From NCBI GenBank assembly GCA_026261815.1, contig JAMPIT010000417.1, positions 3,877,501 through 3,941,500 on the forward strand: a stretch of 64,000 nt of DNA, in the 5' to 3' direction. The notes below the pieces were generated by a model. The model saw only the letters and a list, made by a program, of their open reading frames with translations, was not told the origin of the DNA and made no database searches. This document shows positions 39,061-50,400 of this stretch, one piece after another (positions within the stretch are counted from its first letter, which is position 1; the number at the start of each line of letters is the position of its first letter). The stretch comes from Monarcha castaneiventris obscurior (lineage: Eukaryota > Chordata > Aves > Passeriformes > Monarchidae). The translations under genes and the position numbers were made by a program.

Positions 39061-42000
39061 CTCCCCGCTCTCCTCCGCCAGCTGTTTCTTTGATCCCTCT
39101 TCAGCCTTCCCATCTCCAAAACTCTGGAAGCGTCTCTCTGCATCCCCGCCTGTGGCTCCATCCCTCCTCCACGCCTGTGGAGCATGTCCCAACACCATCA
39201 CATCTTCGCTTTGCCTGGGCCTGACTTTGGCCGAGCTAAGACAGCATAGCTGCAGCTTCTACAGCACCACACAAAAGTAACAAGGCTAGATAAGATGAGC
39301 TCACTGACAGAAACTTACAATGCTATGGCAATAAATTCACATGTACGCACACCCGTATTTTTGTGTTGCCCATACCCGAATTGCTCAAACCCAGAGACTT
39401 GCAAAATCAGGTTGTTCCTCAGATGCTTACATTTCACTGGGTATCTATGGCAAGTATAAAGCCTATGAGTTATTTTACTTTCCAGAGAACAGCCTCTTAT
39501 GCTGTAGCAAAATTTCCAAGCCAGTTAAGAAATTAATATCTTGTATTAGTTTTGTTCATCCAGTAACCCTTTTCCTCTGGCAGTTCCTCACTCAGAAAAG
39601 GCATCTTGAAGAATTGCAGTGGTGGGTAACCAAGTAACCTAAAAATATTAACTGGAAAAAGAAAAAAAGGAAAAGAAAAAATTATCAATTAGAAAACTAA
39701 AATGTTTTTCAGATGTGACTTCCATATGCAAGATGGTGCTCTGTAATAGAGTGTAGAGCTGCAGAAGAAAGACATCAGATATTTTTTTCTCTGCTTCTCA
39801 TACACATAACATTAATAATTTACAAGCAATGAACCAAAACCCTAAGGACCTTTAAGTCAGAAATATGAAGCAGTAAGAGAAAAAATAGGTCAGGAGATTA
39901 ACATTTTCAGTTGATTTTCCCAGACATTTAAAAATCAGTCACTTGTGTAATACTGACCTCATTATATTCTTAAGGAGATTTATAAAGTAGGAATGAGCTG
40001 TGTATGAACCTAACACTTTTATGCCTGTTTTAAGTTCAGTTTATTCAACTAGGTAAAAGTCCATCAGTATAATGGAGAAACAATGCTCATCATCATGATG
40101 GGTCAGCTCCTCATCCAGAGAAAAAATATGAGGTGTCAAGGAAAGCAGGACCCATGCCATGTGTTCTCTTTCAAGTGTCCTGCAAGCATAGCTCTGGCAG
40201 AACAGGGGAAGTCCTGAGGCTCTTCACTGATGTCAGAACTGAAAAACAGAAATCTTTCTGTCCTGATTGATCTGAATTGTGATCTCATGTTGTAGCCCCA
40301 TCTCCTGGGACACACTGTGTGAAGGAATGGAGGAAAATGCACAGATCAACACACAACACACACCACACCCTCCCCACTCAGAAGGGAATTAGAAGGGCAC
40401 CAACTTCCCATGTTGATTTCAGACCTTTCCAGTCAACATGGACCTGCATGGTGATCCCTGGACTGTGTCTGGCTCTTGCTAATCCAACCAGTCCTGATCC
40501 TGATCCTGACTTGAGGATTATGTGCTTCACATTGCACCTGCTTTAGTATCACGTTTGCCTGATAACCTGTGCTCTGGGCTTCACTCCCATGCCTGTCTGC
40601 CTTGCTCCCTGGCTGGTGGGTGGTGGGACAGGCCTTGGCTAGCAAGGCCCTACCCTGCTGGCCACAGTATCCCTCCCAGCTCCCAGATTCTCTCTCTCAT
40701 GGAGCAGCTGACACTCATGTCACCAAAAAAGAACCCTACTTGTGAGCATATCCAGGATACTAAAATGATCTCAAAGAAAAAATTTTTTATATTTGCCATT
40801 TGTATTTTAAGGGCCTATTTGTGAACACAACAGAATTTGTGAATTCAACAGAACACCCAAGAAGCCATGGATGTAGAGTTTTCCATCAGGCAGTCATCTC
40901 ACCCACCAGCCTGCCCTTCACCATCACCTAAATAAAGGTACGTGGAGTACAGTTCATTGATATGAAGACCAGGATAACAACCCCCTGTGTCAAAGGGTGC
41001 AATAACTTCTCCCTGAAGGATATCTTTCTTTGGATGCCCGAAACAACCTGGAAATTCTGTACTTGGCACAAGTTAGTCATTCTGAAGCTGCTCGTTCCAC
41101 AGAGTGGAGCCAAAAAGCACCTGTACTTTGTATAGGGTGTGCAGAGGGAATTTGAGGTTTTCATGAGGATTTCTTAACTGTAAAAACTGGAATGGAGTTG
41201 AGACAAAACCAAAACCAACTCAACCAAAAATCAAAAACAAGCTCAAGCAACTTCAGAAACATCAAGGTCATAGAATCAATTTTAAAAGTTTATTGTTTTT
41301 CATATTAGATAAAGTAGTAAGAGATGTAGTAAAACAAACTAAATTCAAGCTAAGTTTCAGTGAGTGCTTTGTATCATACTTGCAGAATGAGAAATTTGGC
41401 ATGGCTTCCTATGGATAAAGCAAAAAATGGTCTGTCTTCAAATGCAGATGTGCAAGGCTTACGTAGTCTTACAGACCATTATTGGAAGAGCATCACAAAA
41501 TATCAATTCTCACTATTGTAAGGTTTGCTTGTACATTGCATTGTAAGTGCAATGTACAAGGTTTGCTACCACGTGGACTTTTGAAAGTCCTATTTATGTG
41601 TCCTTGCTGTGTGTGGCTGACTTTGTCTGTGTTATGTACTCTAACAACAACAACAGAAAGTATTATCAGAAGTGCCATTGCAATATATGGGTGAATGTGT
41701 AAACAACCTCAATAAATATGTATAAATTGCCCTCAGGTAGCAGTGACAGTAAATATACCAACTTTACTTCAAAGAGATTTTAAATATTTATGTGTATCAA
41801 CCACTACACATAAATCTAAGTGAAGTCTTAAAAGCCTGGCACTCGTCCTATGTCTTAAAAAAAAAAACATGATAAAAGTGAAAGTAACTCCAAATCCAGC
41901 ACAAGTCATTGAATGATAACAGATGAAGCTTCATAGACCTGGAGCTAGTATTTAGAAGGGAAAAAGTAATTTACTAAATTCTGTCTTTCACTTTTATTTT

Positions 42001-42615
42001 CATAAGGCAAAAGTTAGCGATATTAGGATTTTTTGAATCTAAACAATTATTCTAAGAATTTTATATTAATATAAGGATAAAGGATATGCAATTTTAAGAG
42101 TAATATTTTATTATTTTATTTTCTCTTTAACACTGAATACCTAAATAATTTGTTACTATTCTGTTTTGTGTATTTTGGAGTTTAATTACAAACCGAAAAT
42201 TTACTATGACTATACCTGTCAGTAGGCAAAGGAGATCAACCTACAGTGTTCTTTAAAAGCATCCAAGAGCTCCGGTACTTGAAAAACAGACTCTTGATAA
42301 TTCGTGTGACCTCTTCTCAGGAATCAAATAATATATCTGCTAGAGTCAAGATTAAGGAGGCTGTCCTTAAGATACACTTCCTTTACAAGCGCATAAAGAG
42401 GATTTGTCTAAAAGCAGATTTCCATGTGTTCCAATGAACATCCTGGCTCATGGAAAGACATTTGACACTTCTTAGGGCAGAGAGTCATCATAACAGAGTA
42501 ACAGTTATTTTTAAGTTAAGGAGAGTCAATTACACAAAATACAAAACTGCAATGCTCTTTCTATTTTACAACAAAGGAACTAGTGATTTTAAGTAAAACA
42601 TATAAATAGAGCAAA
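39061..42615. other. Intergenic between UHRF1BP1L and ACTR6 promoters
   Basis: I see no gene, RNA gene or clear mobile element. The stretch near 40.4-40.7 kb is GC-richer and has a small CTGATC tandem (40495-40510) but matches nothing I recognise. A perfect inverted repeat lies at 41528-41560. Confidence 0.7.
41521..41567. repeat. 13-bp inverted repeat flanked by 9-bp direct repeats
   Basis: CTTGTACATTGCA (41528-41540) pairs exactly with TGCAATGTACAAG (41548-41560) around TTGTAAG. AGGTTTGCT occurs on both outer sides, at 41521-41529 and 41559-41567. Confidence 0.93.
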
Positions 42616-42619
42616 ATTC

Positions 42620-43362
42620 ATCATCAAGACAAGTGCAAGGTGCTGCATGTGAGATGATGTACCCACAGAGCCCAGTGCAGGCTCAGACCTGTGTGGCAGG
42701 GAAACAGCCCTGTGGAAAAGGGCCTGGGGGTCTGGATGGACATCAGGGTGAACAGGACTTAGTAGTGCACCACTTCAGCGAGGAAGGCAAAGCAGATCCT
42801 GGGTTGCATCCACAGGGGCATTGCTGGCAGGGACAGAAACTTGATCATCCCACTCTACTCTGTGCTTCTCAGGCCGCACCTCAGTATTGTGTCTATTTGA
42901 ATTGTTCCCAGCAATTCAAAAATTTGTGGACAACTGGAGAGCATCCAAATTAAGGCCATAAAGATGATCAAAGGGCTCAAGAACACACACTATGAAGAAA
43001 GACTGAAGGACTAAGTTTTTTCTGCCTAGAGAAGCTTAGGGGGCACCTCATCATGGTATTGCAGTACTTTAAAGAGTGGCTACAAAGATGGAAGCTCTCT
43101 CTTCACAAGAAGACAAAGGGTAACAAGTGTAATTTGTACCAGGAGAGCTTTCATCTTGATATAGGGAACTTTTGCCCAGTGAGAAAAACCAATCACTGGA
43201 AAAACCTCTCCTCAGGGAGTTCCCATTGGTGGAGGTTTTCAAGATGGTATTGGACAGGGTGTTAGATTATCTCATTGTGGTTCCATTTACCACAAAAGGT
43301 TGGACCAGATGATCTTTCAAGGGCCCTTCCACCTGGTGCTGTTCTATGGTCCTGTGTGTACT
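42620..43362 (+). repeat. CR1 LINE, 3' end region
   Basis: About 740 bp with CR1 landmarks in order: AAGTGCAAGGTGCTGCATGT, a CTCAGGCCGCACCTCAGTAT block, GAAAGACTGAAGGACTAAG, GGTTTTCAAGATGG and GGTTGGACCAGATGATCTTT, ending near GTTCTATGGTCC. Open frames are broken. It faces the same way as ACTR6. Confidence 0.85.
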
Positions 43363-43461
43363 ATATTACACAGATTTCAGTAAAACAAAAGCTGGTCAGG
43401 GACAAAGAATTCCAGTAGCACTGCTTTCCATACTGTTTATAATAGAAGTGTTAATTACAGC

Positions 43462-43808
43462 AACCTTAGAACAACTTTCTGCATGAAGGTAGGCTGTAGC
43501 CAGTTGGGGGTTGGTCTCTTCTCCCAGACAACCAGGGACAGGATGAGAGGAGTTAAGTCTTAAACTGCACCAGTGGAAGTTTAGGTTGGATATCAGGAAG
43601 AATTTTTTTTGTTTCACAGAAAGGATAAACAGACGTTGGAATAGGCTGTCCAGGGAGGTGGTGGAGTTACCATCCCTGAAGGTGTTTAAGGAAAGGCTGG
43701 ACACGGCACTTAGAGCCATGGTCTAGTTTACATCGTGTTCAGTCGTAGGTTGAACTCGGTGATCTCAGGTCTTTTCCAACCTAATTGATTCTGTGATTCG
43801 GTAACAGT
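43462..43808 (+). repeat. CR1 LINE 3' end next to ACTR6 promoter
   Basis: A second CR1 copy of about 350 bp, with AGGATGAGAGGAGTTAAGTC, AGGCTGTCCAGGGAGGTGGT and the tail AACCTAATTGATTCTGTGATT. It ends about 600 bases before the ACTR6 ATG, just outside the CpG island. Confidence 0.85.
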
Positions 43809-44123
43809 AAAATAACGATGATGGAACCTAATAGTTGTGTCCCTTTTCATTTTGTCCCATTCCCACACAGCCCAGGCCCGCGTTGCTGCGCACTTCTCAA
43901 TGTGACTGTCACTCATCACCTTTCTGCCGAGGCGCGGGGTTCCCGCACGGCAGCATCCCGAGCCGCCAGGGACCCCCGAGGCAGGGCGCTCCGTAACTGA
44001 ACCACCGCCACACCGGGCTCTCGCCCTAGCGGCCCCGCCCCGTGCCCAGCGGTCGATGCCGCCCCCGCGGGGCCGACGGCGGCCGGGGAAGCGCCTGTCC
44101 GAGCAGGCGAGGCGTGCGCCGCG

Positions 44124-44149
44124 CCGGGCCGGGCCGGGCCGGGCCGGGC
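44124..44149. repeat. GGGCC pentamer repeat
   Basis: GGG tracts at 44126, 44131, 44136, 44141 and 44146 with CC spacers, in the ACTR6 CpG island about 260 bases upstream of the ATG. It fits a G-quadruplex pattern with two-base loops. Confidence 0.9.
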
Positions 44150-44217
44150 GGTGTCGGCGGTGACGCCGTGCCCCCTCCCCGCCCACCGTGTGACGAGCGC
44201 TGCCGGGTCAGGCCCGG

Positions 44218-44222
44218 CCAAT
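44218..44222 (+). promoter_or_regulatory. CCAAT box (NF-Y type)
   Basis: CGGCCAATGG context in the CpG island, 186 bases upstream of the ACTR6 ATG. NF-Y boxes usually lie 60-100 bases upstream of the start, which would place initiation near 44.3 kb. Motif match only. Confidence 0.45.
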
Positions 44223-44407
44223 GGCTCCCGCAGCTGCGGCAGCGTCACGGGCAGGGCGCGCGCCCCGCGGCAGAGGCGGAGCGCTGCCGGCACTGCCGCG
44301 TCCCGCCGGGCCACGCGCGCTGCTCTTCCGCTCTATGGTCACCGTAGAGATCCACGGCGGTGGCGGATCAATACTGGGACGGCGGCGGCCGTGGCGCCGT
44401 GGGGAGC

Positions 44408-44475
44408 ATGGCGACGCTGGTGCTGGATAACGGCGCCTACAACGCCAAGATCGGCTACAGCCACGCCAACGTCAG
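44408..44475 (+). CDS. ACTR6: ACTR6 coding exon 1
   Basis: [20 protein letters not shown] then NV; residues 1-22 plus two bases of Ser23. It carries the phosphate-1 loop. Donor CAG|GTGAGA. Confidence 0.97.
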
Positions 44476-47400
44476 GTGAGAGGACGGGACAGGGCGAGGG
44501 CGGGCGTCCGGCATCCCCTCACAGCTCCTCCGCCGCCGCCGCTGCCCGCCGGCCCCGCGCCCCTCGGCCGCTCGCCGGCCCGCGGGCCCACGGCGCGCCT
44601 GCGCTCGCCGCGAGAGGCGCGACCCGGCCCCGCCCCGCCCCGCCCCACCCCTGCGGCGGCTGCGGGCCCCGCCCCTGCGGCGCGCGCCTCCGTGCCCCTC
44701 TGTCCCACCGTGTCACACCGTGCCCCTCTGTCCCACCGTGCCCCACCGTGCCCCTCTGTCCCATCGTGTCACACCGTGCCCCACCGTGCCCCACCGTGCC
44801 CCTCTGTCCCATCGTGTCACACCGTGCCCCACCGTGCCCCTCCGTGCCCCACCGTGCCCCTCTGTCCCATCGTGTCACACCGTGCCCCACCGTGCCCACC
44901 GTACCCCTCTGTCCCATCGTGTCACACCGTGCCCACCGTGCCCACCGTGCCCCTCTGTCCCATCGTGTCACACCGTGTCACACCGTGCCCCACCGTGCCC
45001 CACCGTGCCCCTCTGTCCCATCGTGTCCCACCGTGTCCCCACCGTGCCCCACCGTGCCCCTCTGTCCCATCGTGTCACACCGTGCCCCACCGTGCCCCAC
45101 CGTGCCCCACCGTGCCCCTCTGTCCCATCGTGTCACACCGTGTCCACCGTGCCCCTCCGTGCCCCTCTGTCCCATCGTGTCACACCGTGCCCCACCGTGC
45201 CCCTCTGTCCCATCGTGTCCCATCGTGTCACACCGTGTCCCACCGTGCCCCTCCGTGCCCCTCTGTCCCATCGTGTCACACCGTGCCCCACCGTGCCCCT
45301 CTGTCCCATCGTGTCCCGCCGTGTCACACCGTGTCCCTCCGTGCCCCTCTGTCCCATCGTGTCACACCGTGCCCCACCGTGCCCCTCTGTCCCATCGTGT
45401 CCCATCGTGTCACACCGTGTCACACCGTGCCCCTCCGTGCCCCTCTGTCCCATCGTGTCCCGCCGTGTCCCACTGTGTCCCGCCTTGTCGCACCGTGTCA
45501 CACCATGCCCCACTGTCCCATCGTGTCCCATCATGTCACACCGTGCCCCACTGTGTCCCATCGTGTCCTGCTGTGTCACACTGTGCAAACCATGTCCCAC
45601 TGTGTCCCATCGTGTCCCGCCAGCTGGGGTCGGCAGAGAACCCCTGGCGCTCTTCTTAATGTGCAGGCGGCAGGGGGTGATGGTTGCAGGTCAGTGCAGT
45701 GTGTGGCACAGGCGGGGGTGGTGTTTGGTTTTCCAAAAGGCGTCTCCTCTGCACTGGAGTTGTCAGAAATTAAAGCTTTCCCTCATAACTGCTTCCAGTT
45801 AATGGACTAAAGCCAAAATACAGCCGCAAAAATATTACTGAAAGTACAATGTTTGTGAAAGTGGAGTAAAGAAAGTGAATGTGTCTCATACTATGTTTAA
45901 TAGGAGACTTCCCAATCTTTTCCAGCGTTATTCCCAACTGTCAGTTCAGATCAAAGACCGCACGCCTGAAAACCTTTACGGCAAATCAGCTGGATGAAAT
46001 TAAGGATCCCTCTGGCCTTTTTTATATTCTTCCCTTTCAGAAAGTAAGTAAGATATCCTCAGTTTAACATTACAACGAAATATAAATTGTTCTAAGGAAT
46101 AGTTTTCATACCATATGCCCCAACTGCAGTTATATGTAATATCATATAAGAATCAGTCAGCAGTAGGAAGTTTAACAGCCATAGAATTGTTTAGGTTGAA
46201 AAAGACCTTTAAGATCATCTCGTCCAACAGTTAACCCTGCACTGCCCAGTCCATGACTTAGCCATGTCCTTAAGTGCCACATCTGCACATCTTCTAAATA
46301 CCTGCAGGGATGGTGACTCAGCCAGTTCCCTGGACAACTTGTGCCAGTGCTTGACAGCCCTGTTGGTGAGAAAATGTTTCCAGTCTAAAACTCTCCGGTG
46401 CAACTTGAGGCTGTTCCCTCTGGTCCTGTCACTTGTTACCTAGAAGAAGAGACCGACCACCACCTCACTGCACCCTCTTTTCAGGTCACTGCAGAGAGTG
46501 GTAAGGTCCACCTTGAGCCTCCTTTTCTCCAGGCTAGACAGCCTCCCTCAGTTGATCCTCATAGGATTTGTTCTCTGAACCGTCCACCAGCTGTTGCCCT
46601 TCTCTGGACTCGCCTCTGTCCCTCAGTGTCTTTCTTGTGAGGGACCCAAAACTGAAAGTAGGATTTGAGGTGTGGCCTCACCAGTGCCACGTACAGGAGA
46701 GCAATCACTGCCCTGGTCCTGCTGGCCACACTATTGCTGGTACAGGCAAGGATACCACTGGCCTTCTTGGCCATCTGAGCACACCTGGCTCATGTTCACT
46801 TGCTGTCAACCAGGAACGTCAGGTCCTTTTCCATTGGGCAACTTCCCAGCCACTCTGCCCCACGCCCATAGTGCTGCATGGGGTTGTTGTGACCCACGTG
46901 CAGGACCCAGCACTTGGCCTTGCTGAACATCATAAGATTGTCCTCACTCCATCAATCCAGCCTGTCCAGGAATCTTTATGGTGCTTTTCTGCCCTCCAGC
47001 AGATCAACAGTCCTACCCAACTTACAGCTTTCTGTGAACTTACTGATGGTACACCCAATCCCCTTGTCCAGATTGTTGATAACAGGGACTCCCATACTGA
47101 GCCCTGGGGAACACCACTGGTGATGGGATGCCAACTGGATGTAGCACCATTCACCACCACTCTCTGGCCTGGACATCGAGCCAGTCTTTTACCCAGCAAA
47201 GAGTTCATCCATCCAAGGCATGAGCAGCCAGCTTCTCCAGGAGAATGCTGTGGGAAATGGTGTCAAAGATTTGACTGACTTTACTAAAGTCCAGGTAGAC
47301 AACATTCACATCCGTTCCCTCCTCCAGTCAGTGGGTCACCTTGTCATAGAAGGAGAACAAGTTAGTCAAGCTTTAATAAACACGTGCTGACTGGACCTTA

Positions 47401-50400
47401 TCACTTGTTTGTCCTCTGCATGCTGGGTGATGGCATTCCAGGTAATCTGCTCCGTAACCTTGCCTGGCATTTAGGAAAATTGACAAGCTTCTGACAAAAA
47501 GAATAATGGATACAGAAAACACAACGTAAAGTGTTTTTGTAGTGCAGTAATCAACATATCAATGGGGAATATTTGTAACATACCTTAATCCCATGTAATG
47601 TTTATTCCTTAGCCTAAAAATGGAAATTTAGACATTTTAACTCTCCAGTTTTTTATATTATCAGTCTCAATCGTTTGTTGTTTGACTTATTTCTTTTAAG
47701 TATGATTTTTTTTTCCTAAATAGCATAAATTTGTTTCTAAATTCCTACAGGGTTACTTGGTGAACTGGGATGTTCAGAGACAGGTTTGGGATTATCTCTT
47801 TGGAAAAGAAATGTATCAAGTAAGAGCCTTTTCTTAATTACATATTTTGTGTAGATTAAATACTGACTAATGGGATTAACAAATATTAAGTAGGACAGGT
47901 GATCTTACTGTTCTCTTTGAAAATGCCTTCAATTAGAAATCACAGGGATTAATGTTTCTGCAAATGTTTTTGAATTCTGGTGTAGAATTAAAAAAATATT
48001 TAAATTTTTTTAGTCTTTTATATATGTACTGTTACTGAGTGCAGCTCACATAAGAAATTCGTATCAATATAATGAAGAGTTCAAGTTAATAAAAAATAAT
48101 CACAGACAGATACAATGTAGTTAAGAGATCACGAAATAGTTAATATAAAAGGGAGGGATGAGCTGGGTCAGTAGGCCAAAATACATACACATTCAGTAAT
48201 CATCTTTGGCTAGTTATTTCCTACCGATGAATAACTTAAAGGTATAAAATAGAAATATCTGATACTTTATTTTTCATATCACACAAGCTGGATTTAGCAC
48301 AGGAAGTGTATTAAGACGTTCCTTTATTTTTTGTCTTTTAAAAATGTTCTCTGGAAATTCTTGGGTTTTTTCTAACACCTACATACTGAGAATGAAAGTA
48401 ATGCCTCAAATTAGCTTAGTCTCTGTACACAAAAATACAGAGTGCTGGCTTTTGATACATACGTTTCATTGTAGTTTTGGAACTGTAATCAATGTAGTCA
48501 TGGTTTTGAGGAGTTTTTTTTTTTTTAATTATTCTTCATGAGTGAAGACTACAGAGAGATAGGGCTGGTAATATTTTTAGGGCTGTATCCAGCTATGATT
48601 GAAGTAATCCTATGAAGTCCTCTCTAAAGGAGTGTTTCAGATAGTGGTAAATGTGGAAAGTCCAGGATCTTTTGCTGGTCTCAGTGGAGGTCACTGGGAA
48701 CTTTATTACAGGTTCTTCACTGTACAGGACTTTGGTTATTAGATGAATAATTTTGTGGTGCAAGTGCTGAGCTGTCAAGGAGGCTTTCTGTAGTTGACAG
48801 GATTAGTGTAAAGTATCTTGCATTAGAATTATAGTGTTCCTTTGTAGTGTCTCTGTAAAATGCTGGATTACAATTTGTAAGGATGGGAACAGAAGAAGGA
48901 TCTGTATGAAAGTGTTCCCTTCTATTATGTTTTTTTACCCATTAATTGGATAAACTTGTTTCACTGCTCATGAAGCCTTTAAAAAAGCTAAAACGTTCTA
49001 AGTGTAGCTTCTACAAACAGATATGACAAGTAGTAATCATGTCTTCAGATTTACATGATCTTCCACTGCTGCAAAAGGTGGTAAGGGATTATTAATTTCT
49101 AAGTTTTATGCAATGACAATCTCAATGTGTTTTTCATAGGTGGATTTTGTAGATACCAATATTATTATTACCGAACCTTACTTTAACTTCAGTTCAATAC
49201 AAGAATCTATGAATGAAATTCTATTTGAAGAATATCAATTTCAAGCAGTTCTTAGAGTAAATGGTGAGTATATCTCCTTCTAGTTTTCGTTTTTGTATTT
49301 TGAAGCATAACCCTTTAAATAAATGAATAAATGAGCACACATGCACACATATATATACATAGTAAAAAAATTACTTCAGTTGCTTCCTGGCTCTTGAGTA
49401 AAAGCAGATTAAACATTTTTAAAATTATTTCCTTTATAAATTCCAGCTGTACTCTTGTACTACTTTCTAGAGAGTGTCATGGTATATAATTACAGGAAAT
49501 TTGAGGAGAGTAAGGACGACAGAAATAACAGAACGATTTTGAAATGGGACAGCATTAAAAAAAAATCTACCAGAAATTTGCACAAAATCTTTGATAACTT
49601 TCCATTTTTGGTGGGGTAGGATTGGTTTTTTGTTTGGTTTTGTTATGTGTTAGCAAATAAAATGCAGCGTTACAATCCTGAAATGTATCTCACAGGGATA
49701 ACAACAATACCACCCTTCTGAAAGATAACTGGACATAGGATACTCCTTTAGATAAGTTGGATAAGTTTGTCGCATGATCAGTGTGCTTGGACTTTAGGGG
49801 AAACTGAACATGGACTGTAACTCTTGAAAAAGATCAAATGGGGCCATATACAACAGTTTTATCCACTGTCAAAATGAATTCAGGCGTTGGCCGTAGTATT
49901 TTGTATTGAGGTCTTGAAAGTCTGTCAAAGGCATTTAAAATATGAAGCAAGTACACCTTCATGTCACTGTAAATTCTACATGTTCATATAAAAATGGATT
50001 TAAATTTTTTGTATTTCAGCTGGAGCTCTTAGTGCACACAGGTATTTCCGGGATAATCCATCTGAGCTGTGTTGTATCATTGTGGATAGTGGATACTCTT
50101 TTACCCACATTGTACCTTATTGCAGAAGTAAAAAGAAGAAAGAGGCAATCATCAGGTATACTGCAGTATATATTTTCTAGAAAACTTTGCTGTGCCTGAA
50201 GTTAATAATGACAGAATTCCTGATGTTACTCTTTTTCTGTAGGATTAATGTTGGAGGGAAACTCTTAACCAACCATCTAAAGGAGATCATCTCTTACAGG
50301 TGAAGCATGCTAATTTTCACTCTGAAACTTGATATGAATATGGGGTATTCTTACTGGTTCTGTGATTTTTAGATTAATGGCTGTTTAAAAGAGAAGGGAA

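Larger units (their letters stand above)
43870..44690 (+). promoter_or_regulatory. CpG-island promoter of ACTR6
   Basis: CpG-dense DNA from about 43.87 kb through exon 1 into intron 1, where it merges into the decamer array. No TATA box is apparent. It contains a GGGCC repeat and one CCAAT box. Head to head with UHRF1BP1L but 5.8 kb away, so probably not a shared bidirectional promoter. Confidence 0.85.

Noticed and set aside
37998..39224. 408-codon plus-strand ORF and 204-codon minus-strand ORF in the UHRF1BP1L CpG island
   Set aside because: GC-rich sequence with few stops on both strands, low-complexity Pro/Ala/Arg composition, no recognisable domain. The 408-codon frame also begins at TTG, not ATG.
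44519..45600. Minus-strand ORFs of 97-155 codons with GTEGHGG/DTMGQRG repeats
   Set aside because: Mirror of the same minisatellite; they break wherever TGTGACAC brings TGA into frame.
44690..45622. CRISPR-like regular repeat
   Set aside because: Units are contiguous decamers without unique spacers, in an intron of a vertebrate gene.
44151..45810. Overlapping 360-502-codon plus-strand ORFs of Pro/Cys/His/Ser-rich repeats ([13 protein letters not shown])
   Set aside because: All three plus frames are open at once because the decamer has no stop codon. They cross ACTR6 exon 1 and its splice donor out of frame and resemble no protein family.
46568..47278. 236-codon plus-strand ORF
   Set aside because: It runs antisense through the CR1 copy in ACTR6 intron 2.
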